Positions 52,011-60,838 of a stretch of DNA of 64,000 nucleotides are shown one piece after another. The DNA comes from Salifodinibacter halophilus. GTDB taxonomy: Bacteria > Pseudomonadota > Gammaproteobacteria > Nevskiales > Salinisphaeraceae. Position 1 is the stretch's first letter, and each line of letters starts with the position of its first letter. The notes under the pieces were generated by a model, which saw nothing but the letters and a program-made list of their open reading frames with translations, was not told the DNA's origin and searched no databases. The position numbers and the translations under genes are program-made. Location: the NCBI GenBank assembly GCA_012999515.1, contig JABEEB010000001.1:1364001-1428000 (forward strand), written 5' to 3'.

Positions 52011-53344
52011 GGCGCCACCGCTTGCTGTATGTCGCGAATGGTCTGACGTGAGGACAGGTTCCCCATATGGCCACCATGCGGCCGAATCTTTAAACGCGTG
52101 CCAAAGGTGCGCCGCAAAAATGCAACGTCGCCTTTGCTCAGGATGATGTCGTCAGCATTGGTCATGGCTCGGATACGCTTATCACGCTGCAGAAACCCGG
52201 CAATCGAGCGCAGACTGTTTTCGCGTTTTAACTGCTCGAAAGTCAGATGGCGCTGACCACGGTTCCAGTAAGGTAACAGCAGCTTGTGGACATATTGGCC
52301 GAAGGACAATTCAAACGCGCGGTGCATCGCCGCCCCACGTCGCTGATAGCGCCCCATCCGCGCGCTCTGCGGCACGACCACGCCAAGATTGGTCAGCGTG
52401 TCGGCGGCATACGCCATATTGGCCAGTGCCAGACGAAACACGAGCCCAACACCGCCTGCTAGTTCGCGCTGGCTGGCCCGCCCCGAGCGGTACATGCGAT
52501 ACAGCGCCTCCGTGCTGAATGACAGCGGTTTGCCGTGGCCATATGCTGTTTTGAGTTTGCCGAGCGCGCGCGCAATAAACGCCGGTGTCCCCTCGATTCC
52601 GCCGGGAATATTGTCCGCCAGCAGACGATCCATGCGCTGTACCGAATCCCAGACGCTGACCGCCGGATTAATCAGCAAGACATGTTCGAATTCGAATGTG
52701 CCACGCTGCGATGCGCGCCGCGCTAGAAAGGCTGCCTCGGTGGCCCCCAGCGAGTAACCGCCGACCGAAAGGCTCGTGATGGTCGTGTGCCGAGCCGCGT
52801 CCGCGCGCACACGCCGGAGCAGCCGAGACAAACTGGCCACGTCGGAGCTCATACGTCCCGGCACCGGATGTTCAGCCGCGCCGAGGATGAACGACACACT
52901 GGTTGGCGACGGCAGACAGGCGACGCTATAGCCAACTTCGTACAACGCGCGCAACAACGTTTTACATTTCGCCGAGTTGGCGCCAGCCCCAGTGCCCGCG
53001 ATCAAAACCATTAGCGGTGCCGACTGCGGCTGAGCAGCCAAAACATAGTGCATTGGGCGCGCATACGCCAGCGTTGGCGGCGTAGATCGCTCGACGAGCG
53101 GTGCCAGTTTATGGCGATTGATCGGCACATCGTCAGGCAGCTTGGCCTGCTGTGCTGACGGTGTGCCGAGAATTGTTGCGGCCACAGGGTCCTTGATCGG
53201 CATCTTTCGGGCGGCATCCGGTCCGTTCCCCGCACCGGGGCCCTGTCGTTGTACTGGCGTACACCCGGCCATTAGCAGCGCCAGGACAAGCATCGAAACG
53301 GCAACCGGCCCAGCAAAGCCGCCACTGTCAATCCGACAACGCAA
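52007..53344 (-). CDS. Predicted outer-membrane alpha/beta-hydrolase lipoprotein
   Basis: About 445 residues from TTG 53344. The n-region RCR is followed by SMLVLALLMAGC, a lipobox with Cys28. The longer frame to 53581 lacks a signal. The body has an alpha/beta fold with the nucleophile elbow GGYSLGA, an acid in MTNADDIIL and a His in HGGHMGN, so the triad looks complete. ATG of mlaA overlaps the stop, implying a functional link to envelope lipids, but the substrate is unknown. Start codon uncertain. Confidence 0.72.
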   Translation of the reverse strand: MRCRIDSGGFAGPVAVSMLVLALLMAGCTPVQRQGPGAGNGPDAARKMPIKDPVAATILGTPSAQQAKLPDDVPINRHKLAPLVERSTPPTLAYARPMHYVLAAQPQSAPLMVLIAGTGAGANSAKCKTLLRALYEVGYSVACLPSPTSVSFILGAAEHPVPGRMSSDVASLSRLLRRVRADAARHTTITSLSVGGYSLGATEAAFLARRASQRGTFEFEHVLLINPAVSVWDSVQRMDRLLADNIPGGIEGTPAFIARALGKLKTAYGHGKPLSFSTEALYRMYRSGRASQRELAGGVGLVFRLALANMAYAADTLTNLGVVVPQSARMGRYQRRGAAMHRAFELSFGQYVHKLLLPYWNRGQRHLTFEQLKRENSLRSIAGFLQRDKRIRAMTNADDIILSKGDVAFLRRTFGTRLKIRPHGGHMGNLSSRQTIRDIQQAVAP

Positions 53345-53604
53345 AGTTTGGGCTAAGGCATCGGCAGTGGCGTATCCGGCTCTGGTCAGGCCCACACCAT
53401 TGCAACCCAAGTGTGACCGGACGCATCGGGTAACGCGCCGATCAGTGTTCTGTCTAAAATCCGCCATGCATGCGTCAGGCTGGTTCAAAACACCGACATT
53501 CTGAGCATTGATGCCGACGCTGTCGCGCCCGGCACCGCAAAACGCGCGTTTACCAAACAAGCGTTGCGATGCAATAGGCAATGAGGCGCTCGTTTAGCCA
53601 GCAG

Positions 53605-54600
53605 TCAGTCCTTCCAATCACGCTCTCGGATCGGAGGGTCCGGCGGTGGCCCATCGACAGGCACGTTCGCCAGATCCAGAGACGCGCGCGTCGCGCCACA
53701 GCGCCGAGCTGATCGCAGCACCACACCCTCGCCCATGGCACCCCGCAGCACCGGCGCCGCACGACGCATTGTCACGGCAGCCACTCGATAACTGGCCCGA
53801 TCAAGCGGCCGGCGCTGCATTAAATTCAGCGCCCACTCGGGTAAAAGTGCAGCCCCCGCGCCCAAAAACAGTCGCCGCGACAGACCTGCCGTTTTCGACG
53901 GCAACTGGATAGCCTCCAGCCAACTCAGCGCCTCACGGGCGCGCGCATCAAAGCATAGCTCCGGTTGAACCGCACTAAAATAATCATCCATCTGAGACCT
54001 GGAGGCCGGCACGTCAGTGGCACCGAGGCGCTCGGCAACGCGGCGCGTTTCATCGAAATAGCGATCGGCCAGCCAGCGCGGCAATGTGATGCCGTTATAA
54101 CGCTCATAGCCAGCCAGAAAACTGGCCATCTCGGTACAGTGGACCCACGTCAAAAGCTCGGGATCGTGCGCTGAATACGCCACACCACCGGGTGCTGCGC
54201 CGTTAACGTGATCGTGAACACGCCGCACGTGTTCGATCAAACGCTCGGCGTCATCGCGCGCGGCGTATGTCGTCCCGGCGACGAACCTGATCGTGCGGCG
54301 GAGCCGATTCAGAATATCCTCACGCATACGAGAATGGTCTCGGACACCAGCCAACGCGCGTGGATGCAGCGTCTGGAGCATGAGCGCGGCCATGCCGCCA
54401 CTCATCATGCCCGGGAAATCGCGATGCACAACCCAGGTGACCGAGCCGGGGCCGAACAAACCGGGATCGCCCAGCGGCGCATCGTAGTCGATGCCAAAAT
54501 CCTGTCGCGTGGCGATAACATCGACAATCTGCCGGCGCAGCCAGCCGTGGAACAGCGACTGTGTGCGTTGGCCAGGCGTTGTCGAGGCGCGCGTCCGCAT
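53605..54600 (-). CDS. DUF2236 (oxygenase MpaB/Lcp-like) family protein
   Basis: 331 residues. The N-terminal part has FGPGSVTWVVHRDFPGMMSGGMAALMLQTLHPRALAGV, then HDHVNG, WVHCTEMASFLAGYERY, typical of the DUF2236/latex-clearing-like haem family. An unusual hydrophobic patch, LFLGAGAALLPEWALNL, lies after residue 240. Enzymatic role unknown. Lies between the LOG gene (69 bases upstream) and the lipoprotein hydrolase gene on the same strand. Confidence 0.8.
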   Translation of the reverse strand: MRTRASTTPGQRTQSLFHGWLRRQIVDVIATRQDFGIDYDAPLGDPGLFGPGSVTWVVHRDFPGMMSGGMAALMLQTLHPRALAGVRDHSRMREDILNRLRRTIRFVAGTTYAARDDAERLIEHVRRVHDHVNGAAPGGVAYSAHDPELLTWVHCTEMASFLAGYERYNGITLPRWLADRYFDETRRVAERLGATDVPASRSQMDDYFSAVQPELCFDARAREALSWLEAIQLPSKTAGLSRRLFLGAGAALLPEWALNLMQRRPLDRASYRVAAVTMRRAAPVLRGAMGEGVVLRSARRCGATRASLDLANVPVDGPPPDPPIRERDWKD

Positions 54601-54669
54601 GCGAACTCGGCTGAAGCGATAGTCGCTCGAGTTTATTGTTCTCGATTATGCGCGGATTGTCTCCAATTT

Positions 54670-55224
54670 TCACGTGACCGCGTTCTGCAGAGTGTGGAGC
54701 ATCGTATCGGGTTCGGATGCGATGAGGGGCCGATTGCACTCATCAGCGCTGACAAAACCGGCCGCCGTCATAGCATCGAACATCGAGTCCAACGGCGCAT
54801 AGTAGTCATCCACGTTGAGCAGCCCAATCGGCTTGGTGTGCCAGCCTAGCTGTTGCCAAGTCAGCATCTCGAAAAGCTCCTCCAGCGTGCCGAGACCACC
54901 CGGCAAGGCGATAAACGCGTCAGCCGCTTCGCTCATGGCGAATTTGCGGGCGTGCATGTCGGCCACCACACGCTGCTCAGTCAGGCCATCGTGGGCGACT
55001 TCGGCGGCCACCAACGACTCGGGGATTACGCCGAGTGTGTGTCCGCCGGCGGCAATCGTGGCGTCAGCCAGCGTGCCCATCAGACCGATACGCGCCCCAC
55101 CGTAGACCAAACGTAGACCGCGCTGGGCGATGGCACCGCCCAGCGCACGGGCCGCCTGCACATAGTTTGGCGACTGGCCGGTCCGCGAGCCGCAATACAC
55201 GCAAACCGATTGGATCAAGGACAT
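54670..55224 (-). CDS. LOG-family nucleotide 5'-monophosphate phosphoribohydrolase
   Basis: 184 residues. Rossmann-like fold with LVYGGARIGLMG (about 39-50) and the catalytic PGGLGTLEELFEMLTW (about 106-121). Members cleave ribosyl bonds of cytokinin-like nucleotides or other nucleotide monophosphates. The substrate in this bacterium is unknown. Divergent from terC. Confidence 0.9.
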   Translation of the reverse strand: MSLIQSVCVYCGSRTGQSPNYVQAARALGGAIAQRGLRLVYGGARIGLMGTLADATIAAGGHTLGVIPESLVAAEVAHDGLTEQRVVADMHARKFAMSEAADAFIALPGGLGTLEELFEMLTWQQLGWHTKPIGLLNVDDYYAPLDSMFDAMTAAGFVSADECNRPLIASEPDTMLHTLQNAVT

Positions 55225-55380
55225 AACGATTCAACGCCATTTAGAAAGTGGCGGCAGTATAGCGTGCCCGTACACATTCCCGGCAGCACCCCGGGAAGCG
55301 CGCACCGGCCGTTTCTGCGATGATAAAGGGGTTTTGAGCCGGCGCGATCAACGACCGGCGCCGACGAGTTGTGCGATTAC

Positions 55381-56355
55381 ATGGAGACAAGTACCGAACT
55401 GTGGCTGGTCACGATTAGCGGATTCGCGGCACTGATCGTGGCCGATTTCTGGACGCACGTGCGGCGTTCACATACACCGGGATTGCTCGAATCCGGGCTC
55501 TGGTCGCTTTTCTACATTTTATTGGCCACGGCGTTCGGCGCGATTATGTGGCTCATTTACGGCGCCGAACCCGGGTTTCAGTTTTTTGCTGGGTTTGTGA
55601 CCGAAAAGAGCCTGTCGGTCGACAACCTGTTCGTGTTCGTGGTGATCTTATCGGCATTTCGGGTGCCCAACGACGCACGCCAGACTGTCTTACTGTTTGG
55701 GATCGTGATCGCGCTGCTACTGCGAGGCGCGTTCATCGCACTCGGTCATCAGGCTATCGAGCATCTGTCGTGGACTTTCTACGCGTTCGGCGCATTTCTC
55801 ATCTACACCGCGATCAAGCTGGCCTGGCCGAGTAACGATAACGACGAACACCACGACGTCATGCACAACCCCATAGTGCGTCTAGTCAAGCGACTCGTGC
55901 CGATGTCCGACAACTTCGCGGGTAGCGCGTTGATAACGCGCGTGGGCGGCCGGCGCCTCGCCACACCGATGGTGCTGGTCATTACGGCGATCGGCGCGAC
56001 CGACGTGCTCTTCGCACTGGATTCAATTCCGGCCATCTACGGGCTGACGCGGCAGCCGTATATCGTATTCACGGCGAATGCGTTCGCCTTGATCGGCCTC
56101 GTTCAGCTTTATTTCCTGCTCGGCGAATTGCTCGACCGGCTTATCTATCTCAGCTATGGCCTCGGTGCCGTGCTGTTGTTTATCGGCGTCAAAATGATTT
56201 TCGAGGCCCTTCGTGAGAACCAACTCCCATTTATCAACGGTGGCCAGCCGGTTTTCGCCGTGCCCGACATCACAACGTCGGTATCACTGGGTATCATCAT
56301 CCTTATTCTGACCAGCACGACGATAGCGAGTTTATTGCGCGCACGTTTTAGCTGA
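55381..56355 (+). CDS. TerC-family integral membrane protein
   Basis: About 324 residues with roughly nine hydrophobic helices. Conserved acidic motifs: EKSLSVDNLFVF (about 76-87) and ATDVLFALDSIPAI. TerC/Alx proteins are involved in metal (often manganese) export or folding of membrane proteins. ATG 55381 is used; TTG 55369 is an in-frame alternative. Upstream 55225-55380 was inspected for a yybP-ykoY riboswitch, and none is evident. The TPR gene follows by eight bases. Confidence 0.88.
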   Translation: METSTELWLVTISGFAALIVADFWTHVRRSHTPGLLESGLWSLFYILLATAFGAIMWLIYGAEPGFQFFAGFVTEKSLSVDNLFVFVVILSAFRVPNDARQTVLLFGIVIALLLRGAFIALGHQAIEHLSWTFYAFGAFLIYTAIKLAWPSNDNDEHHDVMHNPIVRLVKRLVPMSDNFAGSALITRVGGRRLATPMVLVITAIGATDVLFALDSIPAIYGLTRQPYIVFTANAFALIGLVQLYFLLGELLDRLIYLSYGLGAVLLFIGVKMIFEALRENQLPFINGGQPVFAVPDITTSVSLGIIILILTSTTIASLLRARFS

Positions 56356-56363
56356 TTCGAGCC

Positions 56364-57107
56364 ATGGCCAACGATCCTCGTTCACAGCAAACTGGGGACC
56401 CGCGCGAAGCGCTGTTTCGCGACTGCGCCACCAAGCTGGCGGCTGGCGACGACGACGCTAACCGTCTGCTGGCCGAGATCTCGAGCCACACCGATTACGC
56501 GCCGGGGTGGCGACGACTTGGCAAGACACTCCATGATCTCAGGCGTTTCGAGGCCGCTATCGTCGCCCTGGATACAGCACTTGCGGCCACGCCCGGCGAG
56601 CCGACTGCGTCATTGTACAAAGCCGAAACGCTGTTCGAGCTCGGGCGCCTGGTCGAAGCTGACGCCGTACTTGCCCCCGAGCGAATCAACGCTGGCCAAG
56701 CCGGCGCGGTCGCCCATTCACGCGGCCGAATCGCCTACGCTGACGGCCGTGTGGCCGACGCGCGGGTCCATCTCGAACACGCCGTGTCAGCCGCGCCCCG
56801 GATCGCTAGCGCCTGGTTTCGCGCCGGCCTGGCCTGCCACGCGCTCGGTGACTACATGAGCGGCGCCCAATACTACCGGCAAGCCCGAGCGCGCGAACCA
56901 CAGATGTTCGAAGCCGCGCTAAACGAAGGCATCTGTCATCAAACCACGGGGGCGATCAACGACGCGCTAGCGGCATACGCGCTCGCCTATCAGCTCGAGC
57001 CGAGCTGCCTCGGCCGCATCGCGCACGCCTTGACGACTGGCGCCAGCGGCCGGCTCTGGCTCAATCCGGACGCACTGGCCGCCGAGTTAAGAGGACTCGT
57101 CGTTTGA
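56364..57107 (+). CDS. Tetratricopeptide-repeat protein
   Basis: 247 residues of helical repeats: at least three TPR units (for example YAPGWRRLGKTLHDLRRFEAAI, and ASAWFRAGLACHALGDYMSGAQYYRQA), each with the small-large-residue pattern. The end is distinctive: LGRIAHALTTGASGRLWLNP, a segment also seen in TPR partners of 2OG-oxygenase proteins as far as I recall. Eight bases after terC on the plus strand, and its 3' end overlaps the convergent DUF6065 gene by 21 bases. Confidence 0.72.
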   Translation: MANDPRSQQTGDPREALFRDCATKLAAGDDDANRLLAEISSHTDYAPGWRRLGKTLHDLRRFEAAIVALDTALAATPGEPTASLYKAETLFELGRLVEADAVLAPERINAGQAGAVAHSRGRIAYADGRVADARVHLEHAVSAAPRIASAWFRAGLACHALGDYMSGAQYYRQARAREPQMFEAALNEGICHQTTGAINDALAAYALAYQLEPSCLGRIAHALTTGASGRLWLNPDALAAELRGLVV

Positions 57108-57803
57108 GCGCCGCGCGCGGTATGCGCGGCGGTAGACGCCGGTTTCCGTGGTCAACGATCGCCCCAGGCGATCGAATTCGGCGGTCTGGTCCGCATCCAT
57201 CGTCTCACAGCGCAGGTTGAACGACTGGCGCGGGACCGGTATGCACTGGACCACAGGCGTACCACGCTCGAGCCGCCCCTCGAAATTCGGATCCGTCCAA
57301 ACGGCGGGAAACAGGATGCCGACATCGTGATACTGGTCGGCGTCGACCAGCCCTGTCAGCGGCCGAAACGGTAGATCGTCGCGATTGGCTGGCGGCATGG
57401 CCAGCAACGACCACCCCGCCGGCAACTCTACCGTCCAGAAACTATTGAATTTGACGACAACCTGACCATCGCGGGCCATCGGACTGCCTTCGACCTGGGC
57501 CGGCACGTGAAAACTCAAGGGGGCGCGCGGATGCTGGGCCGCTGCGGGCTCCGGAACCGGCCAGTCCCAGGAAAATACGCCGTCGCGGACATCGATATCG
57601 CAGGGCAACGGCATCATGAAGCCGTACTGCATAGCATCCAAAAACGGCGGACATTGCTTCACGGTTCGGATTGGCTGGTCGAGTAACGACGAATGGGCAT
57701 TGGCCGGCATCGACCGCAACCAGTCGGGCAGTGCCGAGCGCGCGGGCTGCGGTTGCGGCACATGCGCTTCCAGGTTGGGATCACAACGAAATACGATATC
57801 CAT
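57087..57803 (-). CDS. DUF6065 family protein
   Basis: About 238 residues. TVKQCPPFLDAMQYGFMMPL, DGVFSWDW and the late GTPVVQCIPVPRQSF are the features on which I place it in DUF6065, a family of unknown function that often occurs near 2OG-Fe(II) oxygenases and related hydroxylases. The upstream gene is such an oxygenase, 26 bases away. ATG 57803 is used; TTG 57818 is possible. Function unknown. Confidence 0.65.
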   Translation of the reverse strand: MDIVFRCDPNLEAHVPQPQPARSALPDWLRSMPANAHSSLLDQPIRTVKQCPPFLDAMQYGFMMPLPCDIDVRDGVFSWDWPVPEPAAAQHPRAPLSFHVPAQVEGSPMARDGQVVVKFNSFWTVELPAGWSLLAMPPANRDDLPFRPLTGLVDADQYHDVGILFPAVWTDPNFEGRLERGTPVVQCIPVPRQSFNLRCETMDADQTAEFDRLGRSLTTETGVYRRAYRARRSNDESS

Positions 57804-57829
57804 CGATCCGACCGGCAACAGGCGCCGTA

Positions 57830-58486
57830 CTAATCCGTGCGGCTCAAATTGAACGCGAACGAAATCCGTTCGCGCGAACCGTTATACGGGCGTACCTGAT
57901 GCTGCAGCCAACCGGGAAACATCAGCAAAAGCCCGGCTCTCGGGGTGAAGGTGATCGTCGTCCCGCCGCTGTTCTGGCCACCGTCGGCAATGATAAGCGA
58001 GGGATCGTGCATGGCCACCTGCGGCCCACGGGGGTCCATAATCTCGAACTCACCGCCAAGTGCCGGATTCTCGGCACAGCCACCGTCGTCGACATAGTAA
58101 GTCGACGACCACATCGCGCCCGGGTGGCAATGGAAATCGTTGGCGTGGCCGGGACCGTTTATATTGGCCCAGGCACGCCACAGCCAATCGACCGCCAACG
58201 CGTTACCCGAACGATCCAGTGTCATCTGGTTGGCCATCGCCTTGCCAGCGTTGACGATGGCGCGCCCACTGTCACCCGCCCACTCGTCGATCGGCGCTGC
58301 CGAATGCCACCCACCACGGTTCGACGCGCGCTTGCCAGCCTCTACTTCACGCTGTGCGCGCACTTTCGGCACCAGGTCGGCGTTAATCGCTTCCGCGCCG
58401 GGGACTATCGCGGCGACCACGGGCGTGGCGAAAAAATAACCGACGCTTGGATTCAGTTCGGTATCCGAGGCCTCGTTGGCTGCCAC
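57830..58486 (-). CDS. 2OG-Fe(II) oxygenase superfamily protein (TIGR02466-like)
   Basis: About 218 residues. Candidate iron ligands: His in NDFHCHPG and His in GWLQHQVRPY, with a later Arg in SRERISFAFN suited to 2-oxoglutarate binding. The order fits the TIGR02466 / putative 2OG-Fe(II) oxygenase family. GTG at 58489 or 58486 follows AGGAGG; 58486 has better spacing. Upstream lies the glpV terminator, so this gene and DUF6065 form a small unit on the minus strand. Substrate unknown, perhaps a protein or peptide. Confidence 0.75.
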   Translation of the reverse strand: MAANEASDTELNPSVGYFFATPVVAAIVPGAEAINADLVPKVRAQREVEAGKRASNRGGWHSAAPIDEWAGDSGRAIVNAGKAMANQMTLDRSGNALAVDWLWRAWANINGPGHANDFHCHPGAMWSSTYYVDDGGCAENPALGGEFEIMDPRGPQVAMHDPSLIIADGGQNSGGTTITFTPRAGLLLMFPGWLQHQVRPYNGSRERISFAFNLSRTD

Positions 58487-58523
58487 CACCGCCTCCTCAA
58501 TGGTTCGGTTTCATGGATTACAC

Positions 58524-58555
58524 AAAAAAGGCCCGGCGCACGCAAACGCCGGGCC
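58524..58555 (-). terminator. Rho-independent terminator of the glp ABC operon
   Basis: GGCCCGGCG pairs with CGCCGGGCC around an eight-base loop, with six As on the plus strand that become a T-tract on the minus strand. It lies 26 bases past the glpV stop. Confidence 0.93.
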
Positions 58556-58580
58556 CGGTTCGAACGCTTGTAAGACCGGT

Positions 58581-60443
58581 TTAACCGCTCAACGCATCCG
58601 GATCATCGAAGGCCTTGAGCAACTCTTCGTAGGGCTTGGTCTTGCCCTTCGGATTTTCGTTTTCGACCTTCGGCTTGGGCGCACCCGATGCTTCGAGCCA
58701 ATGATCCTTGCTCTTCTTCGGATTGAGCTTCGGCGGCGCCTTCTTCAAAACACCAGCCTTGGACAGACGAGCCATGGTCTGATCCATCTTCTCACCCACA
58801 CTATCCATCGCCTCCTGCGCGGACTTATCGCCAGTGACAGCCGGAGCCACGTTCTTCCACCAGATCGGCGCCAGCTTGGCGTAGTGCGGCACGCCGGTGC
58901 CGGTGGGCGTCCAGTACTTCACGGCCGGACTCCGATAGAACTCGACCAGGCCGCCCAGATACGGTGCCGCCTTGGTCATGGCATCCATATCGACATCAGA
59001 CTTGCGGAATGGGGTCAGAGCCGCGAACAGTTTACGACCCGAGATGGCCTTGCAGGTCGTGAACTGCGCGTACAGCCACGCTGCCTTCATCTTCTTCTTC
59101 GGCGTGTATTTCGGCATGGTCCAACTGCCCATGTCCTGATAGCCGACCTTCATGCCGGGTTCCCAGTAGGGGCCGTGCGGCGATGGCGCCATACGCCACT
59201 TCGGCGTGCCGTCGTCGTTGACCACCGGTAGACTCGGGTCGGTCAAACTCGACGTGAACGCTGAATACCAGAAGATCTGCTGGGCAACATGGCCCTTGGC
59301 CGGCACGGGTCCGGCGCTGTAGAAGGTCAAACCGGTGGCTTCCGGCGGCGCATATTTCTTCAGCCAACTGACGTATTTCTCGATCGCATAGACCGCGGCC
59401 GGCCCGTTGACCGCACCGCCACGTTCGACCATGGAGCCAACCGGGTTCATGTCATCGTCGATCCGGATGCCCCAGTCATTGACCGGGCGACCGAATGGAA
59501 GGCCCTTGTCACTCATGCCAGCCATCGACAACCAACTGTCGTGGATACGCCAACCAATCGACGGGCCTTTCTTGCCGTAGTCCATGTGGCCATAGACCCG
59601 CTTGCCGTCAATGTGTTTGACCTTGTTGGTAAAGAAGTCGGCAATGTCTTCGTAAGCCGCCCAGTTCACCGGCACATTCAGCTCATAGCCATATTCGTTT
59701 TTGAATTTCTGCTTGAGATCCGGCCGGTCAAACCAGTCCTTGCGGTACCAGTACAGATTCGCGAACTGCCCCTGCGGCAATTGATAGACCTTGTTATCAC
59801 CGGGCCAGGTCACCCAATCTTTACCAATGAAGTCATCAAGATCCAACGACGGCAAGGTGATGTCGTCGTTATCCTGCATATAGTCGGTGATCGTATGCGT
59901 GACTTCCAGTCGCGGCACCGTGCCGATGAAATCCGAATCGATCGTAAAAATGTCGTAGATGTCCTGATGGGTTTGCGCCTCGGTCAGGAACTTGGACACC
60001 GTTTTGCCTTCGCCCATCAGATCGTGTTTGACCGTGATGCCGGTCAGATCCTCGAAGGCCTTCGTCAGGACATTAGACTCGAACTTGTGGGTCCCGGTCG
60101 ATTCAGAGACCGCGTTGATCGTCATGCCCGAGAACTGCTCGCCCTTTTCGACGAAGAATTCGAGCTCCTTGCGTTGCGCCTCCTTGGAAAGCGACGACGG
60201 TTGGAGATAATCCATCCATGCGTCAATTGCTTCCTTACCGGACTTACCGCCGGCTGGATTGGCGCTTTCCGGCACATGACCAAGCTGTGGGAGCCCTTCG
60301 ATCTGGTTCTTCGCGAAGGCATTGAGTGGCCCCACGAATGCAGTCGCACCTGCGACCGCAGCACCACCTTTCAGTACTTTACGCCTATCGACACTCACGT
60401 CCGACAGCTTGCCGGTTCGGCTTGTGCTGTTTTCGTCATCCAT
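58581..60443 (-). CDS. glpV: Glycerol ABC transporter, substrate-binding protein GlpV (Tat-exported)
   Basis: About 620 residues. ATG 60443 follows AAGGAGTAACGAC, the best ribosome site. The N-terminus has the Tat motif DRRKVLKGG and a hydrophobic stretch (AAVAGATAFVGPLNAFA), so the folded protein is exported. The mature part is a large family-1-like solute binder (IYDIFTIDSDFIGTVP and PLPVVNDDGTPKWRMAPS-type segments). Last gene of the operon, in the order glpS-T-P-Q-U-V of the glycerol system described in Rhizobium leguminosarum. Confidence 0.85.
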   Translation of the reverse strand: MDDENSTSRTGKLSDVSVDRRKVLKGGAAVAGATAFVGPLNAFAKNQIEGLPQLGHVPESANPAGGKSGKEAIDAWMDYLQPSSLSKEAQRKELEFFVEKGEQFSGMTINAVSESTGTHKFESNVLTKAFEDLTGITVKHDLMGEGKTVSKFLTEAQTHQDIYDIFTIDSDFIGTVPRLEVTHTITDYMQDNDDITLPSLDLDDFIGKDWVTWPGDNKVYQLPQGQFANLYWYRKDWFDRPDLKQKFKNEYGYELNVPVNWAAYEDIADFFTNKVKHIDGKRVYGHMDYGKKGPSIGWRIHDSWLSMAGMSDKGLPFGRPVNDWGIRIDDDMNPVGSMVERGGAVNGPAAVYAIEKYVSWLKKYAPPEATGLTFYSAGPVPAKGHVAQQIFWYSAFTSSLTDPSLPVVNDDGTPKWRMAPSPHGPYWEPGMKVGYQDMGSWTMPKYTPKKKMKAAWLYAQFTTCKAISGRKLFAALTPFRKSDVDMDAMTKAAPYLGGLVEFYRSPAVKYWTPTGTGVPHYAKLAPIWWKNVAPAVTGDKSAQEAMDSVGEKMDQTMARLSKAGVLKKAPPKLNPKKSKDHWLEASGAPKPKVENENPKGKTKPYEELLKAFDDPDALSG

Positions 60444-60550
60444 GTCGTTACTCCTTAAACTGGCTTTATTAAAACCAAGCGTTGCCATCCCGCTCGGTCA
60501 TCCACAACGGCGTCTCGACCGATTGAGCGCGGCGCCGTTTTCGTGCCTAT

Positions 60551-60829
60551 TTAGCCGACTGCGATCAAAAGCACCACCCAAACAATCGCGATCGGAATCA
60601 ATATCCATTTCGTCAGCGGGATGAGCGCAACCCAGATGGCCGTAATGTAAGCCATCGACAACAAACTGATGAACAGCCGATCGCCGCGGGTCGTTTTCAT
60701 CGGAATGATGTAGCCACGGCGAAAATCCGTCGGGGACACGAGCTCCCAGATGCCCATGCTGACCAGCAGCAGAAATATGCTGCCGAAAAAAAGCGCCGTC
60801 GGAAGCGTCCAGTACATCCAACCCAGCAT
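60551..60829 (-). CDS. glpU: DUF2160 small membrane protein (GlpU)
   Basis: 92 residues. Two to three hydrophobic helices (TALFFGSIFLLLVSMGIWEL, then LIPIAIVWVVLLIAVG) with the pattern TDFRRGYIIPMKTTRGDRLFISL between. This small membrane protein is a constant part of glp ABC operons, of unknown exact role. Ten bases past glpQ, before glpV. Confidence 0.85.
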   Translation of the reverse strand: MLGWMYWTLPTALFFGSIFLLLVSMGIWELVSPTDFRRGYIIPMKTTRGDRLFISLLSMAYITAIWVALIPLTKWILIPIAIVWVVLLIAVG

Positions 60830-60838
60830 TTTTCGCTC

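Noticed and set aside
55225-55380. Possible yybP-ykoY manganese riboswitch upstream of terC
   Set aside because: The conserved loop sequences of that riboswitch are not seen.
59289-60458. 389-codon plus-strand frame opposite glpV
   Set aside because: Shadow of the glpV gene, which has a ribosome site, Tat signal and terminator.
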